Shown one piece after another: positions 29,698 to 36,966 of a stretch of DNA of 64,000 bases. The position numbers and the translations under genes are program-made. The notes under the pieces are model-generated. The model was not told the origin of the DNA and ran no database searches. It saw only the letters and a program-made list of their open reading frames with translations. Each line of letters starts with the position of its first letter. Position 1 is the stretch's first letter. The DNA lies in contig NZ_CP064955.1 in the NCBI RefSeq assembly GCF_011038645.2, forward strand, positions 124,001 to 188,000. The letters run 5' to 3'. This DNA comes from Corynebacterium qintianiae (GTDB lineage: Bacteria > Actinomycetota > Actinomycetes > Mycobacteriales > Mycobacteriaceae).

Positions 29698-30626
29698 GCG
29701 CGTCCGGCGAAGCGGGCGACGGCGTCGACGAAGCCGCCGGGGTTCTCGATGTGGGGCAAATTCTTTGCTTCCGGGATGCTGAGCTCCCGGACTTCTCCCC
29801 TCGCCCTCCTGCGCTGGCGGGCGACCAGCCGGTCCCACAGGCTTTGCGGGGGATGGAGGAGAAGAACCGGTGCTGTGACGGGCGCCCGCCGGGCCCCTGG
29901 TCGCCCAAACGAGGCGATCGGCGGCGTGAGCAAGCGCGAGTTGTGGACGCTGTGGATGAAGGCGTTGTCGATGGCAGCGGCGGTGCGCCGTAGTTCCAGC
30001 ACCCGGTTGAACCTTCCGCTGTGCTGGAATGCGCCCGTGGTGTTGATCGCAAGGTTGTCGCGGTACAGGCGGCGGCGCGTGCGGGAAAAGCGCTGGAGAA
30101 TCCGGGACGGGACCCGGGCCAAGGTGACGCGGCCGAGCATGGGCACGAAATCCCAGGGCCGCGCAGACATCGCCTCCCGCAGGTCGGCTGGGTGGGCGGC
30201 CGAGATAGACACTAAGCCACTGACGATCTCCGGGTGCATCGCCGCCGCAACCCAGGCGACTGCGCCGCCGGTGTCGACCCCGGCGAGAACCGCTCTGGTG
30301 TGGCCGAGGGTCGTGATCGCCCCCTTGACGTCACCGACGGCGATGAGCATCTCGTTGCCCGACCGGGGCAGGGGCTTGTCCGACATCCCGTACCCTCGCA
30401 TATCCAGGGCAGCCACGTAAAAACCCCGCTCGGCGAGCGAGGTGATGACGTCGACGAAATCGAACCACCCGCCGAACGTGCCGTGCAGCAGCAGGATCAG
30501 CGGGTTATCGGGCTCACCCGCGGTCACCGCGTGCAAGCGGATGCCACGGGTGTGCAACATGCGGTGTGTGAACTCGCCCTCAAGCTCCACGACCGTGGGT
30601 GGGAGCCGGTGGTTGAACGCGGGCAC
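29694..30626 (-). CDS. alpha/beta hydrolase (epoxide hydrolase-like)
   Basis: About 310 residues with HGTFGGWFDF (oxyanion loop), nucleophile region AGVDTGGAVAW (Asp nucleophile, as in epoxide hydrolases and dehalogenases) and a C-terminal His in LPHIENPGGF. The substrate is unknown. The start is uncertain; GTG 30626 is chosen, 17 bases after the upstream gene, and has no clear ribosome site. Confidence 0.82.
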   Translation of the reverse strand: MPAFNHRLPPTVVELEGEFTHRMLHTRGIRLHAVTAGEPDNPLILLLHGTFGGWFDFVDVITSLAERGFYVAALDMRGYGMSDKPLPRSGNEMLIAVGDVKGAITTLGHTRAVLAGVDTGGAVAWVAAAMHPEIVSGLVSISAAHPADLREAMSARPWDFVPMLGRVTLARVPSRILQRFSRTRRRLYRDNLAINTTGAFQHSGRFNRVLELRRTAAAIDNAFIHSVHNSRLLTPPIASFGRPGARRAPVTAPVLLLHPPQSLWDRLVARQRRRARGEVRELSIPEAKNLPHIENPGGFVDAVARFAGRA

Positions 30627-30643
30627 CGTGTTGGAGGGAAGAA

Positions 30644-31249
30644 TTAGTCCCTGGTTACGGCGGTGGAGCCGCCGCGGCTGGGTACCGTAGTGGTGACCGT
30701 GCGCTTCTCGGTGACAACGCGTCCGCGGCCGGTGGGGGCGGGGCCGCCGGTGTAGAGTGCGCTGTCGTCCTCGGCGAGGTTCTTCTGCGCCTGGCCCGGG
30801 ACGAGATTTTTCAGCTCGTTGACGGAACCGATGGTACGCTCGGGCGCCTTGATGTTCTTGAACTTGCGGAACCCGATGAAGGCGAGGATTCCAGCGACGG
30901 CGAGCATGATCAGGAACACGATGAGGAATGCTGCCCACCACGGCATCCACAGGTGAAGAAGCGCTGCGAGGAAGAAGAAGAAAAAGAAGGTGGAGTACAG
31001 CGCGACGGCGCCAGCTGCGGCGAACAGCCCGCCACCGATGGCACCCTTCTTGACCTCGCCGACAACCTCGGTCTTGGCCAGCTCAATCTCGCTGCGGACC
31101 AGGCGGGATACCTGCTCGGATGCGTTAGAAACCAGGTCGCCGATGGAACCCTGGCCTGGCTGAGTGACATCAGTGTCGCGCAGCGGAATGGAGTCGACCT
31201 TGGCGGAAATGGCGGTCGAACCGTTTGTGTACAGACCCTTGTTGCTCAC
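30644..31249 (-). CDS. phage holin-like superfamily (DUF1469) membrane protein
   Basis: 201 residues. A heptad-like N-terminal part (VSNASEQVSRLVRSEIELAK) precedes two membrane helices (one contains a run of seven Phe) and a basic C-terminal tail. This is the arrangement of the actinobacterial Phage_holin_3_6 family, which is chromosomal and not evidence for a prophage. Function unknown. GGAAGGTAATTATC precedes the ATG. Confidence 0.85.
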   Translation of the reverse strand: MSNKGLYTNGSTAISAKVDSIPLRDTDVTQPGQGSIGDLVSNASEQVSRLVRSEIELAKTEVVGEVKKGAIGGGLFAAAGAVALYSTFFFFFFLAALLHLWMPWWAAFLIVFLIMLAVAGILAFIGFRKFKNIKAPERTIGSVNELKNLVPGQAQKNLAEDDSALYTGGPAPTGRGRVVTEKRTVTTTVPSRGGSTAVTRD

Positions 31250-31336
31250 GATAATTACCTTCCTCGGTGGCTCGTGCCAGCTAATTCAACGTAAAACCAC
31301 TCTAGCTTCTATTCGAACGTACCCAATCCTAGAGGA

Positions 31337-32170
31337 TTATGCGCTCCTGCCGTCCCTCATTATGCGCTGGGCAACCCACACTCCGGCCACGGCGAGCGCT
31401 GTGACGCCAGCCACGACGCTCGCGCCGATTCCGACTTCGCGCGCATTGGGCATTTGAATGAGTGGCTCGGGATTTTTGAATATCCGGACCTCCCACTCGT
31501 TCTCCTGGGAATACTTGCGCAGGGCGCGGTCGGGGTTGACGGCGACGGGGTGGCCGACCATGGCGAGCATCGGGATATCGGTCGCGGAATCGGAGTAGGC
31601 GTAGCTCCCCTCCAGGTCGTATCCGTGGGCTTCGGCGATGTCGGCGACCGCCTCAGCCTTCGCGTCCCCCTTGAGGTATCGGGTGATTTGGCCCGTTAGC
31701 TTTCCGTCGACAACCTCGAGTTCGGTGGCCACGATTATGTCGATACCGAGCTCGCGGGCAATCGGCTCCACCAGGATGTCCGCGGAGGCCGAGATGATGA
31801 TGATGTCGCGGCCGTGGCGTTTGTGGAAGTCGATCAGCTCCCTGGCCTCCGCGTAAATGGCGGGAGTCACCACGCTGCGCATGGTTTCGGTGGTGATGCG
31901 GTTAATATCCTCGACGGACCAGCCGGTGACCATCTGCGCCAAGTAATCCCGCGTGGTGTCCATCTGCTCGCTCGTATGACCGGTGAGCATGTAGGACGCC
32001 TTGGTCATGTAGATCTCCACGGCCTCCTGGCGGGAGATAAGCCCGTTATTCAGGAACTCTTTGCCGAAGGCGAACGCGGACGATGTCGCGATGATCGTTT
32101 TGTCCAGGTCGAAGAAGGCGGCGGCGCGTCTTTCAGCAACGCCGTCCCCGGAGCGATCTGCGGCAGTCAT
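31337..32170 (-). CDS. HAD-IB phosphatase (SerB-like) with C-terminal membrane helix
   Basis: 277 residues. HAD motifs: AAFFDLDKTII (nucleophile Asp), SASADILVEP (motif II), K in YLKGDAKAEA and YSDSATDIPML (motif IV). A C-terminal helix (GIGASVVAGVTALAVAGVW) suggests membrane attachment. It corresponds in position to the Rv3661-type gene that lies opposite ssd in mycobacteria. Start at ATG 32170 with GGAG 4 bases upstream. Confidence 0.88.
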   Translation of the reverse strand: MTAADRSGDGVAERRAAAFFDLDKTIIATSSAFAFGKEFLNNGLISRQEAVEIYMTKASYMLTGHTSEQMDTTRDYLAQMVTGWSVEDINRITTETMRSVVTPAIYAEARELIDFHKRHGRDIIIISASADILVEPIARELGIDIIVATELEVVDGKLTGQITRYLKGDAKAEAVADIAEAHGYDLEGSYAYSDSATDIPMLAMVGHPVAVNPDRALRKYSQENEWEVRIFKNPEPLIQMPNAREVGIGASVVAGVTALAVAGVWVAQRIMRDGRSA

Positions 32171-32243
32171 GAGCTCCAGTGTAGACCCGGGCAAGTCGCA
32201 CCGACAGTGTGACACGTAGGGGAGGAGTGACGGGAGGATACTT

Positions 32244-32303
32244 ATGAGGTGTATGTGGGACCGGCCGCACACTTTCGAAAAAAAGTACGAAAAATCTTGT
32301 TGA
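32244..32303 (+). CDS. possible 19-codon ORF with strong ribosome site
   Basis: ATG 32244 is preceded by GGGAGG with 6 bases of spacing, one of the best Shine-Dalgarno sequences in the window. The peptide starts MRCMWDRPHTF and is basic and Lys-rich. Codon bias cannot be judged on so few codons. It may be chance or a regulatory upstream peptide for the small RNA region. Confidence 0.25.
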   Translation: MRCMWDRPHTFEKKYEKSC

Positions 32304-32308
32304 TGTGC

Positions 32309-32338
32309 TTGCAACTGTTTCGGGGTATATGTCATAAT
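32309..32338 (+). promoter_or_regulatory. promoter of the 6C small RNA
   Basis: TTGCAA (32309-32314) and CATAAT (32333-32338) are separated by 18 bases. Start of transcription is expected near 32345, in front of a strongly structured segment with a terminator. This is one of the few places in the window with both a -35 and a -10. Confidence 0.65.
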
Positions 32339-32344
32339 CATTCC

Positions 32345-32447
32345 CGCAAGGCCCCGATATACAGTGTGGCCTGCCCCGGTCCGCCCCCCGAGACCGGGTT
32401 ACCGACGGCCCGCGCACACCCCCCCCCGAGGCGCGGGCCGTCTCTTA
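32345..32447 (+). ncRNA. 6C RNA (actinobacterial small RNA)
   Basis: About 100 bases ending in an intrinsic terminator. Two hairpins carry C-rich loops: CCCGGTC / GACCGGG with six C in the loop, and GACGGCCCGCGC (32404-32415) / GCGCGGGCCGTC (32431-32442) with nine C in the loop, followed by TCTTATT. Two stem-loops with at least six C each define the 6C RNA family; in mycobacteria (B11) it lies between ssd and the HAD phosphatase gene, exactly as here. It is thought to base-pair with G-rich sites in mRNAs. An upstream AGGCC/GGCCT pair is also present. Confidence 0.9.
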
Positions 32448-32565
32448 TTCCCGGGTGCAGTCTTATCCCCAGGGTCTCGGTGAAACATCACCTAACGGCC
32501 GACTTATCCACAGGCCCCGGTGGGAGGTCTTGTCTCCGCGCTTGTGCTGGATGACAGTCAGGTTC

Positions 32566-33600
32566 ATGGCACACACTTCACCCATCCTCATCGCGGTCGA
32601 CGACGTCACTGTCCACTCCGAGGCCACACACCTCGCTGCCGCCGCGGGCCGCGCGGTCGTGGATGCGGGAACCGACCCGGGCGCGTTCCAGCGCCACTTC
32701 GACTCATCCTTTGCGGTTCTCATCGACGCCGACGCCCCGGCGCCGCTGCACAATCGATCGGGAATCTTCGTCGTGGGAGGGGATGCCGCCGCGATTGCGT
32801 CTCAGCACGCGGCACGCCCCGAGGCCGAAGCCGCCTTCGTCCTCCCCGCACAGGCGGCGGATCTGTTGCGCGCCCTCGGGTCCATGGCGCGCAGCCCCGG
32901 CATCCCCCGCGAAGAGGGGAAGGTCGTGGCCGTGGTGGGGGCTGCGGGCGGGTCCGGGACTTCGACGCTGGGAGCCTCGCTGTGCCGCGCCCGCACGCAA
33001 TCTCACGCGCCCACGCTTGTCGACGCCCACCGGTACTCCGGCGGGATCGATTTGCTCCTGGGCATCGAAGAGCGGGTTGGGGCCCGGTGGGGCGACATTG
33101 CGGTGGGTGAAGGCGCAATCGCGCGTGAGGACATTCGCAGAGCCCTTCCGTCCACTCCCGACGGAATCGCGGTCTTGACGTGTTCGCGCACCACGATCCG
33201 GGATCCGTTTGTCCTCGACACGCCTGCGCTGGAACGAACGGTGGCCGCGCTCGGTGCAACCGGGTTGACGGTTGTGGACTGCCCGGCGCGCCTCGTGCCC
33301 CAGCGCTGCGATCTCGCGGTGATTGTCACACCCGGGGAGGTGCGCGCGGCAGCGGCGGCGGCGCGTATCGCGGCGGAGCTCGCGGCGCAGAGCGTCCCGG
33401 GGGTGATCGTGGCGCGGCGTCGGACGTGGTCGGGTCTTACGGCGAGCGACATCGAGCGTGTGACCAAGGTCCACGTCGTCGCGGAGGTGCCGGACGCGCC
33501 GGGACTCACCCGCAAGGTGGAGACGGGCGGTCTCCCCCGGCATCTTCCCCGGGGGATTGGGCGGGCCGCCGCTCAGGTGCTGGCGGAGGTGGGACTGTGA
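32566..33600 (+). CDS. ssd: septum site-determining-like protein Ssd (ParA/MinD superfamily)
   Basis: 344 residues, SIMIBI-type ATPase fold. The deviant Walker A region reads GAAGGSGTSTLG, with Thr at the place of the usual Lys, as in other Ssd proteins with altered P-loops. Located directly before the Tad operon, as in mycobacteria and C. glutamicum, so it may work like TadZ/CpaE in placing the pilus machine. ATG 32566 chosen; ATG 32551 is in frame. Overlaps tadA by 4 bases. Confidence 0.85.
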   Translation: MAHTSPILIAVDDVTVHSEATHLAAAAGRAVVDAGTDPGAFQRHFDSSFAVLIDADAPAPLHNRSGIFVVGGDAAAIASQHAARPEAEAAFVLPAQAADLLRALGSMARSPGIPREEGKVVAVVGAAGGSGTSTLGASLCRARTQSHAPTLVDAHRYSGGIDLLLGIEERVGARWGDIAVGEGAIAREDIRRALPSTPDGIAVLTCSRTTIRDPFVLDTPALERTVAALGATGLTVVDCPARLVPQRCDLAVIVTPGEVRAAAAAARIAAELAAQSVPGVIVARRRTWSGLTASDIERVTKVHVVAEVPDAPGLTRKVETGGLPRHLPRGIGRAAAQVLAEVGL

Positions 33601-34751
33601 AGCTTGTCGAAGGCCAGCCTGCTTCTGGCGCGGACGAGATTATCGCGCGCGTCAAACGCCGATTGGCCAACGAGCCCGAGGTGGATCCGACCAGGCTTTC
33701 CGCGCTAATCCGCGAGGAAGCAGTTGTGTTGAGCGATGTCGACGTGCTGGCCATCATGCGAAGGCTGCGTGACGATACCACCGGGGCAGGCCCGCTCGAA
33801 CCGCTGCTGGCTGACTCGAACGTGACAGACATATGCGTGAATGGGCCGTTCGAGGTGTACGCCGACGCGGGCCGGGGCCTGGAGCGGACACCAGTGACGT
33901 TTGGTTCGGATGCGGACGTGCGGCGCCTCGCCACCAGGTTCGCGGCGAGCTGCGGACGCCGGCTTGATGATGCTCAGCCGTTCTGCGACGGCCACCTCGC
34001 GCGTGACAACGGCACGCTGTTGCGCTTCCATGCGATCCTCAGCCCCGCGGCGCACGCGGGGACGTGCCTCTCCCTGCGCGTGCTGCGTAACACCACGGTC
34101 ACGCTAGACGAGTTATGTGAGCGCGGCGCGATGGATACCGAACGCGCCGACGCCCTGCGTCGCGTAGTACAGCGGCGCCGTGCCTTCCTCGTCCTCGGCG
34201 GGACGGGCGCGGGTAAGACAACTTTGCTGTCGGCGATGCTTGCCGAGGTGGACCCGGTGGAGCGCATCGTTGTCATCGAGGACACCCTCGAGCTCACGCC
34301 GCGTCACCCGCACGTGGTCAACCTGACATCCCGGGGCCCCAACGCGGAAGGGGCGGGACAGATCACGCTGACCGACCTGCTCCGTCAGTCTTTGCGGATG
34401 AGACCCGACCGGATTGTGGTCGGGGAGATCCGGGGCGCGGAGGTGGTCGACCTCTTGGCCGCCCTGAATACCGGCCACGACGGTGGCGCGGGCACGCTGC
34501 ACGCCAATTCCATCCACGAGGTTCCCGCCCGAATGGAGGCGCTTGCGGCGCTCGGAGGTTTGGACCGGTTGAGCCTGCATTCCCAGCTCGCGGCCGCGGT
34601 GGATGTAGTTGCGGTGGTCACTAGGCGCCCTGACGGCTCCCGCGTCCTCCAGCAGCTCGGGGTTGTGGAGGGCAACCCGGTGACCGCCCGGGTCGTGTGG
34701 GATGCGGATGCGGGAGAGCTCGAAGGCTACCGGGAGGTATTTGGAGTATGA
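33597..34751 (+). CDS. tadA: TadA/CpaF type II/IV secretion ATPase
   Basis: 384 residues. Walker [13 protein letters not shown] near 200, Walker B and Asp box [10 protein letters not shown], and a late conserved block [20 protein letters not shown] plus [12 protein letters not shown]. It powers assembly of the Flp pilus. GTG start with GGAGGTGG 4-11 bases upstream, overlapping ssd (GTGA). Confidence 0.94.
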   Translation: MKLVEGQPASGADEIIARVKRRLANEPEVDPTRLSALIREEAVVLSDVDVLAIMRRLRDDTTGAGPLEPLLADSNVTDICVNGPFEVYADAGRGLERTPVTFGSDADVRRLATRFAASCGRRLDDAQPFCDGHLARDNGTLLRFHAILSPAAHAGTCLSLRVLRNTTVTLDELCERGAMDTERADALRRVVQRRRAFLVLGGTGAGKTTLLSAMLAEVDPVERIVVIEDTLELTPRHPHVVNLTSRGPNAEGAGQITLTDLLRQSLRMRPDRIVVGEIRGAEVVDLLAALNTGHDGGAGTLHANSIHEVPARMEALAALGGLDRLSLHSQLAAAVDVVAVVTRRPDGSRVLQQLGVVEGNPVTARVVWDADAGELEGYREVFGV

Positions 34752-35539
34752 GTGGTGTTACCGCATGCAGCGTCGTCCTGCTGTCGGTGGTCGTGGCCAC
34801 GGTCCCGGTGCGGCCGGCCTGTCGCCTCGGCGGAGCCCAGCGGCCCTCGGTTCTGCACCCGGCAGTTATCCCCGTCGTCGTCTTCGGCGTCTCGTTCGCG
34901 GTGATCGTCGCCGACCGCTTCTCGCTTGTCGCGTCGGCGGGCATCGCCGGGTTCACCCTGCTCCGCGCCACCAGTACGTATCGGGAAAACCGCATGGCAG
35001 TGCGCCGGAAAGCGGCCGTGGCCGCCTTCCTCGGGCACGTTGTGACTAACTTGGAAGCGGGATCCTCGCTGGCGCAGTCGTGGGAGCGTGCCGCCCGCCA
35101 CTTGCCGGAGGAGTGCCCCGCGCCGCTGGCCAAGGAGATCCACCAGCTCATCTCCGCTGCGCGCACGGGGGCGGATCCGCAGGACGTTCTCGCCGCCGGC
35201 AGCTCACCTGAACTAGGTGAGGTGGCTGCGCTCTGGGCATTGGCGATCAACCGGGGCCTGCCCATGGCGGCCCTTCTCAACCGCGCCCGCGGCCGCATCG
35301 ATGCGGCGCAACGCCACCGCGCGGCGACGGAGGCTGCTCTGGCGGGGCCGAAGACCACGGCCGCCGTCCTGTCCCTTCTCCCGCTGGCGGGTGTGGCGAT
35401 GGGTTCAGCGATGGGTGCGAATCCGCTCGGGTTGCTAGCGGGAGGCGGTGTGGGCGGTTGGTTGCTCGTTACTGGAACGGCCCTGGTCTGCGCGGGTTTC
35501 CTGACGTGCCAGCACATCATTCGCAGGGCTGCGTCATGA
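34748..35539 (+). CDS. tadB: TadB-like pilus assembly membrane protein
   Basis: 263 residues with a type II secretion F domain (FLGHVVTNLEAGSSLAQSWE ... ALAGPKTTAAVLSLLPLAG) and helices at both ends. Inner membrane platform protein working with TadA. Start overlaps tadA (ATGA), GGAG upstream. Confidence 0.88.
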   Translation: MSGVTACSVVLLSVVVATVPVRPACRLGGAQRPSVLHPAVIPVVVFGVSFAVIVADRFSLVASAGIAGFTLLRATSTYRENRMAVRRKAAVAAFLGHVVTNLEAGSSLAQSWERAARHLPEECPAPLAKEIHQLISAARTGADPQDVLAAGSSPELGEVAALWALAINRGLPMAALLNRARGRIDAAQRHRAATEAALAGPKTTAAVLSLLPLAGVAMGSAMGANPLGLLAGGGVGGWLLVTGTALVCAGFLTCQHIIRRAAS

Positions 35540-36123
35540 CCCTGATCGCTGCAAGCCTCGCCGCCGTTGCGCTGTGCCTCGCCCGCGAGCGCCCCGCCAC
35601 CCGGTTACGCACCGGAGTCCGCGGCCTCACACCCAAGATTCCCCGGGACGGGCCGCTTGCCCGTCGCGCACCGGCCTACGACCGGCATCGGGTGGCATCC
35701 GACATCTCACTGTTCGGGGTGTGCTTCGCGGCGGGACTTCCCGCCCAGTCCGCGGCCGCAGCGGTGGCCGACTCTTATGGACAGGGAAAGACCGACCCGC
35801 TCGCGGAGAAGTGGCGCACGGTATCCGCGCTGTCGGCGCTCGGCGTCGAGGCGGAAAAGGCGTGGGCCGACTTCCACGAGGTGCCTGGTGGAAGCGACCT
35901 CGCCAGCTTGGTCGCACTATCGCAGGCTTCGGGCACCGCCGTCACCGCGGGGTGCGAACGCATCTCGGCGCAACTCAGGGACGCTGCTTCCGACGACGCG
36001 ACCGCCAAGGCGGAACGCGCCGGAGTCCTGATCAGCATTCCCCTCACCGCATTTTTCCTACCCGCCTTCTTCGTTCTCGGACTCATTCCGACGGCAATCA
36101 GCCTCGGATCATCACTCACTTAA
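35536..36123 (+). CDS. tadC: TadC-like pilus assembly membrane protein
   Basis: 195 residues, second type II secretion F domain protein (LFGVCFAAGLPAQSAAAAV; ERAGVLISIPLTAFFLPAFF). Shorter than TadC of Gram-negative bacteria, as usual in Actinobacteria. ATGA overlap with tadB. Ends 11 bases before the pilin gene. Confidence 0.87.
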   Translation: MTLIAASLAAVALCLARERPATRLRTGVRGLTPKIPRDGPLARRAPAYDRHRVASDISLFGVCFAAGLPAQSAAAAVADSYGQGKTDPLAEKWRTVSALSALGVEAEKAWADFHEVPGGSDLASLVALSQASGTAVTAGCERISAQLRDAASDDATAKAERAGVLISIPLTAFFLPAFFVLGLIPTAISLGSSLT

Positions 36124-36134
36124 GGAGCACAAAC

Positions 36135-36338
36135 ATGCATCGAATCACCGCCGTAATCATCACCCATATCCATTCAAAAATCTCCAATGAAAAGGGAATG
36201 AGCACCATTGAATACGCCTTCGGATCGCTGGCCGCAGCCGCACTCGCCGGGGTGCTGTACATGGTGGTCAACGGCAACGGCGTCACCTCAGCCATCGAAG
36301 GCGTGATCACCGACGCTCTTTCCAATACCCCGGGTTAA
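36135..36338 (+). CDS. Flp-type pilin (DUF4244)
   Basis: 67 residues. A prepilin site EKG-MSTIEYAFG with Glu at +5 is followed by a hydrophobic stretch (SLAAAALAGVLYMVV). The mature pilin would be about 46 residues. AAGGAG 7 bases upstream gives a stronger ribosome site than those of the other tad genes, in line with a major structural subunit. No prepilin peptidase gene is in the window. Confidence 0.88.
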   Translation: MHRITAVIITHIHSKISNEKGMSTIEYAFGSLAAAALAGVLYMVVNGNGVTSAIEGVITDALSNTPG

Positions 36339-36349
36339 AGGCGCAAGGC

Positions 36350-36643
36350 ATGCTTATCGACGACCGCGGCTCCGTCACCGTCGAAGCCGCCCTGTCGCTG
36401 GCGGTTCTGGTCACCGTGGCGGCCGCGATCGTCGCGGGCATCGCCACCATGGCCGCCTACATCTCCGCTGTGGACATTGCCGGGGCAGCAGCCCGCTCCC
36501 ACGCCATCGGGGTTGACTTCACCCCGGCGCGGGGTAGCGTCAGGGTGTCGGAAACCGGTGGGATGGTCGAGGTCACCGCAGTTGTCCCCGCACCGATTTC
36601 CCCGATGACCGCGACGGCCTCTTTTCCCGTGGAGTTCCGATGA
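36350..36643 (+). CDS. tadE: TadE-like pseudopilin
   Basis: 97 residues. DRG-SVTVEAALSLAVLVTVAA has the prepilin cleavage pattern with Glu at +5 and a long hydrophobic helix. TadE proteins are minor pilins of the Flp system. Overlaps the next gene by 4 bases. Confidence 0.85.
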   Translation: MLIDDRGSVTVEAALSLAVLVTVAAAIVAGIATMAAYISAVDIAGAAARSHAIGVDFTPARGSVRVSETGGMVEVTAVVPAPISPMTATASFPVEFR

Positions 36644-36966
36644 GCCGACGGATTGTCTTGGGGGACGAGGGGTATGCCACGGTCACGTCGGCGGGGATCG
36701 TCGCGGCCGTCGCCAGCCTTTGCGTTGTAGTCGCGGCACTGGGTGCGCATGTGGCGAATGACCACCGCGCCCAGGTGGCGGCGGACCTTGCCGCGGTTGC
36801 GGGGGCCGAAGCGCACTACCGCGGCGGGGAAGCTTGCCGCGCCGCGCGCGATACGGCGCTGTTGAACTCCGCCACTGCGCAATCCTGCGAAGTTGTGGGC
36901 GGCGACGTGATCGTAAGTGTCTCTGTCGGCGCAGCCTCAGCGAGGGCGCGCGCCGGCCCCCTGTGA
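36640..36966 (+). CDS. Rv3654c-like TadE/TadG-family protein
   Basis: 108 residues. DEG-YATVTSAGIVAAVASLC has a prepilin-like start with a helix; the rest contains two Cys (EACRAAR, QSCEVV) that may pair. It belongs to the helicase/secretion neighbourhood TadE-like family. Its 3' end overlaps the end of the converging helicase gene by 30 bases. Confidence 0.83.
   Translation: MSRRIVLGDEGYATVTSAGIVAAVASLCVVVAALGAHVANDHRAQVAADLAAVAGAEAHYRGGEACRAARDTALLNSATAQSCEVVGGDVIVSVSVGAASARARAGPL

Noticed and set aside
30644-31249. Holin-like gene as evidence for a prophage
   Set aside because: The DUF1469 family is a normal chromosomal gene in Actinobacteria, and no other phage genes are near.
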